Notes: generated by a model from the sequence alone, not told the origin. A DNA stretch of 36,077 nt from Lysobacteraceae bacterium (GCA_028866435.1 JAGWIC010000028.1:1-36077); one strand, 5' to 3'; shown: positions 24,469 through 35,702, counted from the stretch's first letter. Made by a program: numbers and translations.

Positions 24469-25199
24469 ACATTTTTTCGCGCAGCCTCCGGCGGCAGCTG
24501 ACGACCACCTGCCTGGTCGCCCTGCCGTGGGCGGCATCCGCGCTTGCCGCCGGCGCCGCCAACGGCCCTGCGCAATCGATGGCCCAGGTCAGCGCTGTCG
24601 CCGTCCAGTCCCTGCGGCAGCATTACCTGGCTCCCGGAAGCCGGGTCGTGGTCGGCGCCGATCCGTTCAACCTGCGCATGCGGCTCGCCGCATGCCCCAC
24701 CGCGCTGCAGGCCACCGTGCCGCAGCAGCCGGCGCCCACCTCGATGGTCACCGTGCAGGTGCGCTGCGCCCAGCCCGGCGGCTGGATCGTGCGGATACCG
24801 CTGCGACTGCAGCTGTTCCGCCACGTGCTGGTCACCGTACGCCCGCTGCAGCGGGGCGACGGTATTCGCCCCGGCGACGTGCGCGCCGAGGAACGCGACG
24901 TCACCAGGCTCGGTTACGGCTACATCGACTCGCTGGACCAGGTCGCCGGTCGCACCCTGGCTCGCCCCCTGGTCAGCGGCAGCGTGCTGACGCCCGCCGC
25001 CATGGGGGGACGCCGCATGGTGCAGGCCGGCGACCACGTGCAACTGGTGGCGCAGATCGGCGATATTGAGGTGCGTGCCACAGGCATCGCCCTGGGCGGA
25101 GGCGACAATGGCGCCCGCCTGCGCGTGAAAAATGACAGCTCCGGACGGGTCATCGACGCCCTGGTCACCGCCCCCGGCGTGGTCAGGGCGCTGCCATGA
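24465..25199 (+). CDS. flgA: Flagellar P-ring assembly chaperone FlgA
   Basis: 244-residue periplasmic chaperone for FlgI polymerisation. The start is the ATG at 24465, overlapping the chemoreceptor stop (ATGA). A signal peptide occupies ~1-28 (hydrophobic [16 protein letters not shown]). The C-terminal half is a SAF domain: [20 protein letters not shown] with [10 protein letters not shown], then [16 protein letters not shown], and a terminal [20 protein letters not shown], standard for FlgA. Cys77 and Cys101 may form the disulfide reported for the N-terminal domain. It stands apart from flgB but still within the cluster. Confidence 0.95.
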   Translation: MNIFSRSLRRQLTTTCLVALPWAASALAAGAANGPAQSMAQVSAVAVQSLRQHYLAPGSRVVVGADPFNLRMRLAACPTALQATVPQQPAPTSMVTVQVRCAQPGGWIVRIPLRLQLFRHVLVTVRPLQRGDGIRPGDVRAEERDVTRLGYGYIDSLDQVAGRTLARPLVSGSVLTPAAMGGRRMVQAGDHVQLVAQIGDIEVRATGIALGGGDNGARLRVKNDSSGRVIDALVTAPGVVRALP

Positions 25200-25257
25200 G
25201 GCAACCCCCACGCCAGCTGCCTGAACGAGGCAATCGTCACGCCCACGAAAACCGGGC

Positions 25258-25284
25258 TAAAGTTTCCGCAAGAACGGCCGATCT
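25258..25284 (+). promoter_or_regulatory. Sigma-28 promoter of flgM-flgN
   Basis: TAAAGTTT (25258-25265) is an exact -35, followed by an 11-nt spacer and -10 GCCGATCT (25277-25284; 6/8). It lies 40 nt before the flgM ATG. Since FlgM inhibits sigma-28, this makes a negative-feedback loop on FliA activity. Confidence 0.9.
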
Positions 25285-25323
25285 TGAGAATCACAGGGCC
25301 ACCACCGCATCGAGAACGGACCC

Positions 25324-25647
25324 ATGAATACGACAATTTCAAACAATGGCTTGCCGGGCCTTGCCCAGGCAACCGGCAGCAGCAAGGGCAGCGGCAACGC
25401 GGCCACTCCGGCGGCGCCGGCCGGCACGGGCGGTCCGACCGCCGCCGCCGATCAGCTGAAGCTGACCGACTCGGCGCGCGCACTGCAGCAGGCCACGCGG
25501 GCTGACGCGGGCGCCACCGTCGATACGCTGAAGGTCGAGCGCATTCGGCAGTCGCTGGCCGATGGCAGCTACCAGATCAATGCCGCCAAGATCGCCGATC
25601 GCATGACGGCGATGGATCGGCAAGCCGGCGGCACAGGCAAGGTATGA
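25324..25647 (+). CDS. flgM: Anti-sigma-28 factor FlgM
   Basis: 107-residue, largely disordered inhibitor of the flagellar sigma factor FliA; it is secreted through the finished hook so that late genes turn on. The N-terminal ~45 residues are Gly/Ala/Pro-rich. The sigma-binding C-terminal part matches the family: DQLKLTDSARALQQATRA, VDTLKVERIRQSLADGSYQI, NAAKIADRM. Its stop overlaps the flgN start by 4 nt. It is expressed from its own sigma-28 promoter; transcription from flgA upstream could also reach it. Confidence 0.95.
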   Translation: MNTTISNNGLPGLAQATGSSKGSGNAATPAAPAGTGGPTAAADQLKLTDSARALQQATRADAGATVDTLKVERIRQSLADGSYQINAAKIADRMTAMDRQAGGTGKV

Positions 25648-26090
25648 GCCGCGCGCTGCAAGGCGAACTGGACGGGGCGTTGCAGGCCGTCATCGCCGAC
25701 ATGCAGACGGCGGTGGACGAACTGGACCAGGCCCTCGAAGCCGAACGCGGCGCGCTCAGCGACGGCGACAGCGAGGCGCTCAACGCCGCCGGCGCGCACA
25801 AGCAGGCGCTGATGCTGAAGCTGGAGCAACTCGACACCGAACGCCTGCAGCTGAGCCGCCACTCGCCCGCGGAAGCGGCGCGGCTGGAGCACGCCTGGCA
25901 ACGCGTGGTGCAGTGCCTGCGCAGCGCGCAGCAGCACAATCAGCGCAACGGCCAGGAGGTCGCGCAACGCCTGCGCCAGGTCCGCCAGGCGCTGTCGATA
26001 CTCACCGGCCACACCGGCGAGGCGGGCGTGTACGGCCGCGCCGGCGAACTCAGCGTCAAGATGCGCTCACGCGTCCTGGCGGAAGCATGA
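25644..26090 (+). CDS. flgN: FlgK/FlgL export chaperone FlgN
   Basis: 148-residue all-helical chaperone that escorts the junction proteins FlgK and FlgL to the export gate. Features: an N-terminal coiled region (IADMQTAVDELDQALEAERG), KQALMLKLEQLDTERLQL, a central QRVVQCLRSAQQHNQRNGQE, and a terminal GEAGVYGRAGELSVK, the FlgN-type tail with Tyr and Gly. It is translationally coupled to flgM. Its stop overlaps the ATG of an 18-codon reading frame. Confidence 0.92.
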   Translation: MSRALQGELDGALQAVIADMQTAVDELDQALEAERGALSDGDSEALNAAGAHKQALMLKLEQLDTERLQLSRHSPAEAARLEHAWQRVVQCLRSAQQHNQRNGQEVAQRLRQVRQALSILTGHTGEAGVYGRAGELSVKMRSRVLAEA

Positions 26091-26143
26091 ACACCCGATC
26101 GAACAAATCGCGCCGACGCCCTCCTCCACGCCAGCTTCCCTAA
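26087..26143 (+). CDS. Possible 18-residue leader peptide after flgN
   Basis: The reading frame MNTRSNKSRRRPPPRQLP begins with an ATG overlapping the flgN stop (ATGA) and has GGCGGAAG just upstream as a plausible ribosome binding site. It is very basic and carries a Pro-Pro-Pro triplet, which can stall ribosomes that need EF-P. A large hairpin (26151-26181) starts 8 nt after its stop, followed at once by the EAL-HDOD gene. This layout resembles an attenuation leader, but chance is quite possible and no homologue is known to me. Confidence 0.3.
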   Translation: MNTRSNKSRRRPPPRQLP

Positions 26144-26150
26144 CGGCAAA

Positions 26151-26181
26151 GCGCCTGGGCGGGTTGTTCCCGCCTGCGCGC
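26151..26181 (+). terminator. Hairpin between flgN and the EAL-HDOD gene
   Basis: GCGCCTGGGCGGG (26151-26163) and CCCGCCTGCGCGC (26169-26181) pair over 13 positions with one mismatch and two wobbles around loop TTGTT. It lies 60 nt after flgN and ends 8 nt before the next ATG. There is no T-run, so it may also affect translation of the downstream gene. Confidence 0.55.
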
Positions 26182-26189
26182 CCATCGCG

Positions 26190-27467
26190 ATGACCGACAT
26201 GAGCAAGCCCAACGTCGCTGCAGTCCCCTCCCCCAGGTCCACCGCTGACGGCGCGAACGCGCAGTTGCCGCTGCCGGTGCTGCGCATACCGCTGCTCGAC
26301 CGCGAACGCCAGCTGTTCGCCTACGAAATCGTGTTCCACCGCGAGGCCGGGGACGAGGACAGCTTCCTGCAGCGGATGCTGTCGACGATCACCGACGGCG
26401 CGCTCAACCGGCTGGTCCGCGGCAACCGCGCCTTCCTCAAGATGCCGGTCGAACTGCTGCCGGAGGATTCCGACGTCCTGCTGCACCAACCGCGCCTCGG
26501 CCTTGTCCTGCAGGCGCACAACGGCACTGACGAAGAGCTGATGGCGCGGCTGCGCAAGATGGCCGAGCGCGGCTGCCAATTCATGCTGGACCTGACCGAA
26601 AAGGATCTCGACGGCAGCGCCGCGTTCGAGGCGATCCTGCATCTGGTGCAGTTCGTACGCCTCGACGCCAGCGCGCTGGCCCCGCAGACGCTGAAGGAGC
26701 GCGCCGAACAGATGCACGAGCGCGGCCTGCACGTGGTGGCCGGCCAGGTCAACGACCACCCCACCTACGAACGCTGCCTCGAACTGCCCTTCCAGGCGAT
26801 CCAGGGACGCTACCTGCTGATTCCCCAGCCGATCGAGGTGCCGGTATTGACCGCCAACCGGCTCAGCATGCTGCGGCTGATGAGCCTGCTGCAGCAGGGC
26901 AACCCCGGCCCGATCGACATCGGCAACATCATCCGCGACGACGCCGTGCTGAGCTACAAGCTGCTCAGCTGCGTGAACTCGGCCTACTTCGCCCTGCCGC
27001 GGCAGCTGAAATCGGTGGAGCACGCGGCGATCTTCTTCGGCGTCAAGCGCATGCGCAACTGGATCGACACCATGGCGCTGTGCGGCATGGACGACCGCCC
27101 GCCGGAGCTGCTGCGCGCCGCGCTGATCCGCGCCCAGATGTGCGAAAAGCTCTGCGCCGGACCGCGCAGCCAGGCCGAGATGGCGTTTACCGTCGGCCTG
27201 TTTTCGCTGCTCGACACCTTGATGTGCGCACCGATGGAGTTCCTGCTGACCCATCTGCGGCTGGACCCGGAAATCAGCGATGCGCTGACCAGCCGCGAAG
27301 GCACGCTCGGCCAGTTGCTGCAGCAGATCCTGATCTGGGAGGCCGGCGAGCTGACCAGCGCGCAGGTACCGCCGCAACGCATCCAGCGCATGGCGGCGGT
27401 CTACCTGGAGGCCACCCAGTGGGCCGACCAGGTCTTCGCCACGGCCAACGGCAAGTCGGCCAGCTGA
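26190..27467 (+). CDS. Degenerate EAL plus HDOD domain signalling protein (YuxH type)
   Basis: 425-residue cytoplasmic protein. Residues ~28-215 resemble an EAL c-di-GMP phosphodiesterase domain but are catalytically degraded: the N-terminal EAL signature reads YEIVFHR (45-51), and the region where AEKVE-type residues belong reads VVAGQVND (182-189), lacking the Glu and Lys. Residues ~218-410 form an HDOD domain (IGNIIRDDAVLSYKLLSCVN, SVEHAAIFFG, then FTVGLFSLLDTLM). It is most likely a regulatory or c-di-GMP-sensing protein, not an enzyme. The start at 26190 has no good ribosome binding site; an ATG three codons on is equally weak. It follows flgN on the same strand behind a hairpin and is convergent with the TMEM43-like gene. 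The target is unknown. Confidence 0.82.
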   Translation: MTDMSKPNVAAVPSPRSTADGANAQLPLPVLRIPLLDRERQLFAYEIVFHREAGDEDSFLQRMLSTITDGALNRLVRGNRAFLKMPVELLPEDSDVLLHQPRLGLVLQAHNGTDEELMARLRKMAERGCQFMLDLTEKDLDGSAAFEAILHLVQFVRLDASALAPQTLKERAEQMHERGLHVVAGQVNDHPTYERCLELPFQAIQGRYLLIPQPIEVPVLTANRLSMLRLMSLLQQGNPGPIDIGNIIRDDAVLSYKLLSCVNSAYFALPRQLKSVEHAAIFFGVKRMRNWIDTMALCGMDDRPPELLRAALIRAQMCEKLCAGPRSQAEMAFTVGLFSLLDTLMCAPMEFLLTHLRLDPEISDALTSREGTLGQLLQQILIWEAGELTSAQVPPQRIQRMAAVYLEATQWADQVFATANGKSAS

Positions 27468-27498
27468 GGATACGGCGCGCGCGCCGGCTGGCGAACGC

Positions 27499-28533
27499 TT
27501 AGCGTGCCCGCCGCAGTCCCCAGCCGGCAAGCAGCAGGCCGAGCACGGTAACGGCAAGCCAGCCGCCCAGCGTGCTGGCGTCGTTGCCCAGCCAGAGCAC
27601 GCTGGCCACCGTGCCCACCAGCAGGGCGCCCAGCCCGATCGCCAGCACCGGCTCCAACCGCCGCCGCTTGGCGAACAGCAGCGCCAGCGCGCCCAGCGCG
27701 GCGAGCAGGACGGACAGGATCCGCGAGCCGGTCACCCACTGCGGCGGCAGCGGCAGGTCCGGAAAGATGTCCAGCAGCGACACGTCGCCCACCTGCACGC
27801 TGTAGCCCTTGCCGTCGGTCGCCTGCGGAGCCGCTACCAGCCGATCGCCGTCCAGTTGCCCGACGATGGTCACCTGCTGCAACGGCACCTCCTCCCAACT
27901 CACGCGCAGATCGCCCAGGCGCGGGTCGTCGATGTTCGCGCTGCTCACCAGGTAATCGCCGCTCAGGCTGAAACTGGCGGCCAGGTTGACCGGCAGCGAC
28001 GCCATGTCCGGCGGAGCCCGTTGCGAACCCGGCAGGGCCCGCAGCAGTTGCGGCGCCAGCTTGAAGCCGCCGATCTGCACCAGTCCCGCCACGAACCGCT
28101 GGCTGTGGATGGGCAGCTTGCCCGGGTTGGCGTGGCCGCGGGGATCCTCGAACCGGCTCGAATCCACGGCGTGGCCGACCCAGTCCTGCTCGTAATGCAC
28201 GCTGGCGCCGATGCGCACCTCGCGCCACTGGAACATCTGCACCCGGCGCAGCAGCACCGGCGTGCTCACCTGCTGGTTGAAGTCGGGATCCCGCGGCGCC
28301 TCGACCACGCTCGGTACACCCACCAGTCGCGCCATGTAGCCATGCTGACCGGCCTGCGGCTGCGCATTGGCGCCGAGCTCGATCACCTCGCCGCCGTGGC
28401 GACTGGCGGCCTCGCGGTAACCGATCAGCCCGCGCGCGGTGGTGGCCACCAGCCCGACACCGGCCAGCATCAGCACGGCGCCGGCGATGTTCAGCGCCAG
28501 CGTCTGCATGGACCCCGCCACGCGCCACTCCAT
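27499..28533 (-). CDS. TMEM43-family membrane protein
   Basis: 344-residue membrane protein. One membrane segment lies near the N-terminus (~12-34, LALNIAGAVLMLAGVGLVAT). Then follow a large extramembrane domain (~40-270) and three C-terminal hydrophobic segments (ILSVLLAALGALALLFA, LEPVLAIGLGALLVGTVASV, TLGGWLAVTVLGLLLAGWGL). The domain has the TMEM43/DUF1625 pattern: RRVQMFQWREVR, YEQDWVGHAVDSSRF, HANPGK. TMEM43 (LUMA) is an inner nuclear membrane protein in animals; the bacterial role is not known. The start at 28533 (MEWRVAGSM) is chosen over a second ATG eight codons later. It follows ggt by 65 nt on the same strand. Confidence 0.8.
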   Translation of the reverse strand: MEWRVAGSMQTLALNIAGAVLMLAGVGLVATTARGLIGYREAASRHGGEVIELGANAQPQAGQHGYMARLVGVPSVVEAPRDPDFNQQVSTPVLLRRVQMFQWREVRIGASVHYEQDWVGHAVDSSRFEDPRGHANPGKLPIHSQRFVAGLVQIGGFKLAPQLLRALPGSQRAPPDMASLPVNLAASFSLSGDYLVSSANIDDPRLGDLRVSWEEVPLQQVTIVGQLDGDRLVAAPQATDGKGYSVQVGDVSLLDIFPDLPLPPQWVTGSRILSVLLAALGALALLFAKRRRLEPVLAIGLGALLVGTVASVLWLGNDASTLGGWLAVTVLGLLLAGWGLRRAR

Positions 28534-28598
28534 CAGCTCGCTCCGGCCGCGGGCTCGACCGGCTTGCCCGGCATCGGCAAAGGCTTCATCGCGCGCCC

Positions 28599-31790
<3,192 letters not shown>

Positions 31791-32372
31791 CTAGCTTAAC
31801 GGAAGCGAACGCCGATAGAGTGCAAAATGCACCTCGCCGGCCCGACCCTGGCGATGCAGTTGCCAGCCCGCCGGCAGCACCGGCCCGGCGTCGCGCGGCG
31901 ATTCCACGTAGATCCATGCCCCGGCCGCCAGCCAGCGACCCTGCTCCAGCGACTGCGCCAGCGGCGCCCACAGGCCCTGCGCGAACGGCGGGTCGAGAAA
32001 AACCAGGTCCTGCGCTTGCGGCTGGCCCTGCAAAAAGCTGCCGGCATCGAGCGCGGCGACCGTGCCGCCGGCGACTTTCAAGCGGGCCAGGTTGTCGCGC
32101 AAGGCCTGGGCCAGGCGGGCATCGCGCTCGACGAACTGCACGCTCGCCGCGCCACGCGACAAGGCCTCGATGCCAAGCGCCCCGGTGCCGGCGCACAGGT
32201 CCAGGCAGCGCGCACCCCCGATCATCGGCGCCAGCCAGTTGAACAGGGTCTCGCGCACGCGCTCAGCGGTCGGCCGCAGCCCGGGAAGCGTGGGGACCTG
32301 CAGCCGGGAATTGCGCAGGCTGCCGCCGATGATGCGGATACGGCCCGGCGCGCCGGCAGCGGCGGCGCTCAC
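31791..32372 (-). CDS. rsmD: 16S rRNA (guanine-966-N2)-methyltransferase RsmD
   Basis: 193-residue SAM-dependent methyltransferase that modifies G966 of 16S rRNA in assembled small subunits. Motif I is LDLCAGTGALGIEALSRGA (57-75). The catalytic motif is DPPF (127-130) in LVFLDPPFAQG. The N-terminal RIRIIGGSLRNSRL with LRPTAERVRETLFNWL is diagnostic. It is divergent from ftsY, the standard arrangement in many proteobacteria. The 74-bp divergent gap shows no convincing promoter elements. Confidence 0.97.
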   Translation of the reverse strand: MSAAAAGAPGRIRIIGGSLRNSRLQVPTLPGLRPTAERVRETLFNWLAPMIGGARCLDLCAGTGALGIEALSRGAASVQFVERDARLAQALRDNLARLKVAGGTVAALDAGSFLQGQPQAQDLVFLDPPFAQGLWAPLAQSLEQGRWLAAGAWIYVESPRDAGPVLPAGWQLHRQGRAGEVHFALYRRSLPLS

Positions 32373-32446
32373 GGCGACCGGCCCTCAGCGGGCGGTACAG
32401 GTTGGAGTGCTAGCATGCCGCCCATTGTCTTTGAATCGCGCCCGCA

Positions 32447-33571
32447 ATGCTCAAGTTCTGGAAGAAGAAGCCCGCCGAGACGAAGCCCGGGCAGGCCGAC
32501 GACGCCGTCGCCGCCATCGCGCCCGGGCACGCCGCGTCAACGCCGAACGAGGCGGCGGCGCCCGCGCCGGCGGAAAGCGCTCCCGCCGGCGAAGCCGTCC
32601 TCGCGCCGCCGGAGAAAATCGCGGCCGAGGCGACCCCGGCCAGGCGCAGCTGGCGCGAGCGCCTGGCCGGCAGCGCCTTTTCCCGCGGCCTGGGCAGCCT
32701 GTTCGTGCGCCACCCGCGGCTCGACGACGAGCTGCTGGACGAACTGGAGACGACGCTGATCTCCGCCGACGTCGGCGTCGAGGCCAGCACCGGCCTGGTC
32801 GAAGGCCTGCGCAAGCGCATGCACAAGCGCGAGTTCGCCGACGCCGACGCCCTGCTCGCCGCCTTGCGCGCGGACCTGATCGCGATGCTGCGCCCGGTCG
32901 AAGCACCGCTCGAGGTGGCAGGCCACAAGCCGTTCGTGGTGCTGGTCGTGGGCATCAACGGCGCCGGCAAGACCACCACCATCGGCAAGCTGGCGCGCCG
33001 CTGGCGCGACCAGAAGAACGCGGTGATGCTGGCCGCGGGCGACACCTTCCGCGCCGCCGCGGTCGAGCAGCTGAAGACCTGGGGCGAGCGCAACCAGGTG
33101 CCGGTGATCTCGCAGGGCCAGGACGCCGACGCCGCCAGCGTGATCTTCGACGCGCTGCAGGCGGCGCGCTCGCGCGGCATCGACGTGCTGATCGCCGACA
33201 CCGCCGGGCGGCTGCACACCCAGGGCGGCCTGATGGACGAACTGGGCAAGATCGCGCGCGTGCTGAAGAAACTCGACGCCGACGCGCCGCACGAGGTGCT
33301 GATGGTGATCGACGGCACCACCGGCCAGAACGCGATCAGCCAGGTGCGCCAGTTCCGCCAGATCGTCGGCGTCACCGGCCTGGTGGTGACCAAGCTGGAC
33401 GGCACCGCCAAGGGCGGCGTGGTGTTCGCGCTGGCGCGGGAATTCGGCCTGCCGATCCGCTATGTCGGCCTGGGCGAGAGCGCCACCGATCTGCGCGTGT
33501 TCGAGGCCGAGGCCTTCGTCGACGGCCTGCTGCCCGGCAGCCTCGCTGGCGAGGGCGCCGGCCGTGACTGA
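32447..33571 (+). CDS. ftsY: Signal recognition particle receptor FtsY
   Basis: 374-residue SRP GTPase at the inner membrane that docks ribosome-nascent chains through Ffh. The N-terminal basic MLKFWKKKPAE plus an Ala/Pro/Glu-rich stretch (~1-65) is the short acidic A domain. The NG domain follows, with G1 GINGAGKTTTIGKLARR (169-185), DTFRAAAVEQLK (199-210), G3 DTAGR (251-255) and G4 TKLDG (315-319). The C-terminal IRYVGLGESATDLRVFEAEA is typical. The ribosome binding site is poor, so the ATG at 32447 is judged from the protein's N-terminus. Confidence 0.97.
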   Translation: MLKFWKKKPAETKPGQADDAVAAIAPGHAASTPNEAAAPAPAESAPAGEAVLAPPEKIAAEATPARRSWRERLAGSAFSRGLGSLFVRHPRLDDELLDELETTLISADVGVEASTGLVEGLRKRMHKREFADADALLAALRADLIAMLRPVEAPLEVAGHKPFVVLVVGINGAGKTTTIGKLARRWRDQKNAVMLAAGDTFRAAAVEQLKTWGERNQVPVISQGQDADAASVIFDALQAARSRGIDVLIADTAGRLHTQGGLMDELGKIARVLKKLDADAPHEVLMVIDGTTGQNAISQVRQFRQIVGVTGLVVTKLDGTAKGGVVFALAREFGLPIRYVGLGESATDLRVFEAEAFVDGLLPGSLAGEGAGRD

Positions 33572-33594
33572 AACGATCCGGCGAGGCTGAGCGG

Positions 33595-34653
33595 ATGTCG
33601 ATCCGGCTGCGGCAGGTTTTGCTCGCGCTAGGCGCCCTGGCCGCCATCGCGATGGTGGCCCTGGTGCTGGCCGTCTACCTGCTGCTGCAGCCGGAGCGCT
33701 TCACCCGGATGCTGCAGAACCAGGCCCGGGCCGCCGGGCTCGAACTGAACCTGGCCAGCCCCGCCAGCCCCACCCTGTTTCCCCGACCGGGCCTGCATCT
33801 GGACGGCATCACGCTCACCGCCGCGGGCGCCAACGCGCCGATCCTGCTGGCGGCGCGCGGCCAGCTGGCGCTGCCCTGGCGTACCCTGCTCGGCGGCCCC
33901 ACCGTCATCTCGCAACTGCGCATCGACTCGCCGCGGGTGGACCTGGGCGCACTGCAGGACTGGCTGGCATCGGTGCCCGCGCAACCGGCCAATGCGCCGC
34001 CCTCGATCCCGCGCATCGATACCGGGGTCAGCATCAGCCATGGCAGCCTGGTCCACGGCAACGCGGTGCTGCTGGACAACATCTCGCTCGATGCCGGTCG
34101 GCTGCTTTCGGGCCAGCCGTTCCCGCTGAGCCTGTCCGCGACGGCGGCCGGCTCGCCCTGGCAACTGCACCTTTCCGCCACCCCGCGGATCCAGGGCAAC
34201 ACCCTGCAGTTGAACGACATCAGCCTGCGCCTGTCGCAGGACAACGCGGTGACCCTCGCCCTCGGCGGCAGCGCCCACTGGCATGGCGCCGCGGACGCCT
34301 GGGCCAGCCTCGCCGGCAAGCTCGACCAGGCCGACGGCAGCCAATACGACATCGAGCTGGCGCTTACCCCGGCCGATCAGGACCAGCCGCTGCTGCTCGC
34401 CCTGAAGCTCGACGGCCCCGACAACCATGTCGACCTGCGGCTGCCGCCGCTGGCGCTGGCGCACTGGTGGAGCCAACTGGGCGACCCCCAGGAGCCGCAG
34501 CTGGCCGTTCCACCGGGCAGCGGCGAGGCGGCGATCGAGCACATCCATGCCGGCAGCGTCGATATCGAAGGTTTCAGCATGCAGGCCGGCGACAGCGTGC
34601 CGGCCGGCGCTGCCAGCGCCGCCGCCCCGCCTCGCAGCAGCCGCGGCCCATGA
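33595..34653 (+). CDS. AsmA-like membrane-anchored protein
   Basis: 352-residue protein with one N-terminal membrane anchor (~8-32, LALGALAAIAMVALVLAVYLLL) followed by a beta-rich periplasmic domain. LEPERF-like LQPERFTRML, SPTLFPRPGLHLDGITLTAA and LPWRTLLGGPTVISQLRIDS with PRVDLGALQDWL match the N-terminal repeat of the AsmA family, whose larger members are linked to outer-membrane biogenesis and lipid transport. It is much shorter than E. coli AsmA (about 617 residues), with only the N-terminal repeat and an Ala/Pro-rich tail; it could be a compact paralogue or a natural truncation. Its stop overlaps mutY by 4 nt (ATGA). The start at 33595 lies 23 nt after ftsY. Confidence 0.75.
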   Translation: MSIRLRQVLLALGALAAIAMVALVLAVYLLLQPERFTRMLQNQARAAGLELNLASPASPTLFPRPGLHLDGITLTAAGANAPILLAARGQLALPWRTLLGGPTVISQLRIDSPRVDLGALQDWLASVPAQPANAPPSIPRIDTGVSISHGSLVHGNAVLLDNISLDAGRLLSGQPFPLSLSATAAGSPWQLHLSATPRIQGNTLQLNDISLRLSQDNAVTLALGGSAHWHGAADAWASLAGKLDQADGSQYDIELALTPADQDQPLLLALKLDGPDNHVDLRLPPLALAHWWSQLGDPQEPQLAVPPGSGEAAIEHIHAGSVDIEGFSMQAGDSVPAGAASAAAPPRSSRGP

Positions 34654-35702
34654 GCAGCAGCGTGGCCAGCCGACTGCTGCGCTGGTTCGACCGGCACGGC
34701 CGCAAGGACCTGCCCTGGCAACACCCGCGCGATGCCTACCGCGTATGGCTGTCCGAGGTGATGCTGCAGCAGACCCAGGTCAGCACCGTGGTCGGCTACT
34801 TCGAGCGCTTCGTCGGCGCGCTGCCCACCCTGCGCGAACTGGCCGACGCCGAGGAGGACACCGTGCTGGCGCTGTGGTCGGGCCTGGGCTACTACCGCCG
34901 CGCGCGCTTCCTGCACCGTGCCGCCAAGCTTTGCGTCGAGCGGCATGCCGGCGAACTGCCACGCGAATTCAGCGCGCTCGCGGCACTGCCGGGCATCGGC
35001 CGCTCCACCGCCGGCGCGATCCTGGCCCAGGCGCACGAGCTGCGCTTCCCGATCCTCGACGGCAACGTCAAGCGCGTGCTCGCCCGCTACCACGGCATCC
35101 ATAGCCATCCCGGCCAGAGCGCGGTCGAGAAGGCGCTCTGGCGGCATGCCGAGGCCCACACGCCGGCGGCGCGCATCGCCGATTACACCCAGGCGATCAT
35201 GGATCTGGGCGCCACCGTCTGCACCCGTTCCAGCCCCCGCTGCGATACCTGCCCGCTGGCCGGCGACTGCATCGCACGCCGCGACGGGCTCACCGCGCAA
35301 CTGCCCGGCCGCAAACCGGGCAAGACCCTTCCCACCCGCGCCACGGTGATGCTGATCCTGCGCGACTGCCACCATCGCGTGCTGCTGGAGCGACGCGGGC
35401 CGCAAGGCGTCTGGTCGGGCCTGTGGAGCCTGCCCGAGGCCAGCGATCCCGATGCCGCCTGGCGCCTGGCGCAGCAGCACGCGCGGATCGACGACGCGCA
35501 GGCGATCGCCCCGTTCACCCATGTCTTCAGCCATTACCGGCTGCAGATCGAGCCCTTGCTGTTCGACCACGCGACAGCGCGGCACGCCATCGCCGATAAT
35601 CCGCACTCGCGCTGGTGCAGCGCCGAGGAGCTGACCACGCTGGGCCTGCCCGCCCCCGTGCGCAGCCTGCTGCTGGGCATCGCCGGCGCGCCGGCCACGT
35701 AG
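34650..35702 (+). CDS. mutY: Adenine DNA glycosylase MutY
   Basis: 350-residue base-excision repair enzyme that removes A mispaired with 8-oxoguanine. The HhH-GPD fold is clear: WLSEVMLQQTQVSTVVGYFE with catalytic E36, LPGIGRSTAGAILAQA, and FPILDGNVKRVLAR with D137. The [4Fe-4S] cluster cysteines are 191, 198, 201, 207 (C-x6-C-x2-C-x5-C). Residues ~230-345 form the NUDIX-like 8-oxoG recognition domain (LLERRGPQGVWSGLWSLPEA, FTHVFSHYRLQIEPLLF). The start is coupled to the AsmA-like gene (ATGA). The stop codon TAG lies within a GTAG tetranucleotide that heads a REP-like hairpin. Confidence 0.97.
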   Translation: MSSSVASRLLRWFDRHGRKDLPWQHPRDAYRVWLSEVMLQQTQVSTVVGYFERFVGALPTLRELADAEEDTVLALWSGLGYYRRARFLHRAAKLCVERHAGELPREFSALAALPGIGRSTAGAILAQAHELRFPILDGNVKRVLARYHGIHSHPGQSAVEKALWRHAEAHTPAARIADYTQAIMDLGATVCTRSSPRCDTCPLAGDCIARRDGLTAQLPGRKPGKTLPTRATVMLILRDCHHRVLLERRGPQGVWSGLWSLPEASDPDAAWRLAQQHARIDDAQAIAPFTHVFSHYRLQIEPLLFDHATARHAIADNPHSRWCSAEELTTLGLPAPVRSLLLGIAGAPAT

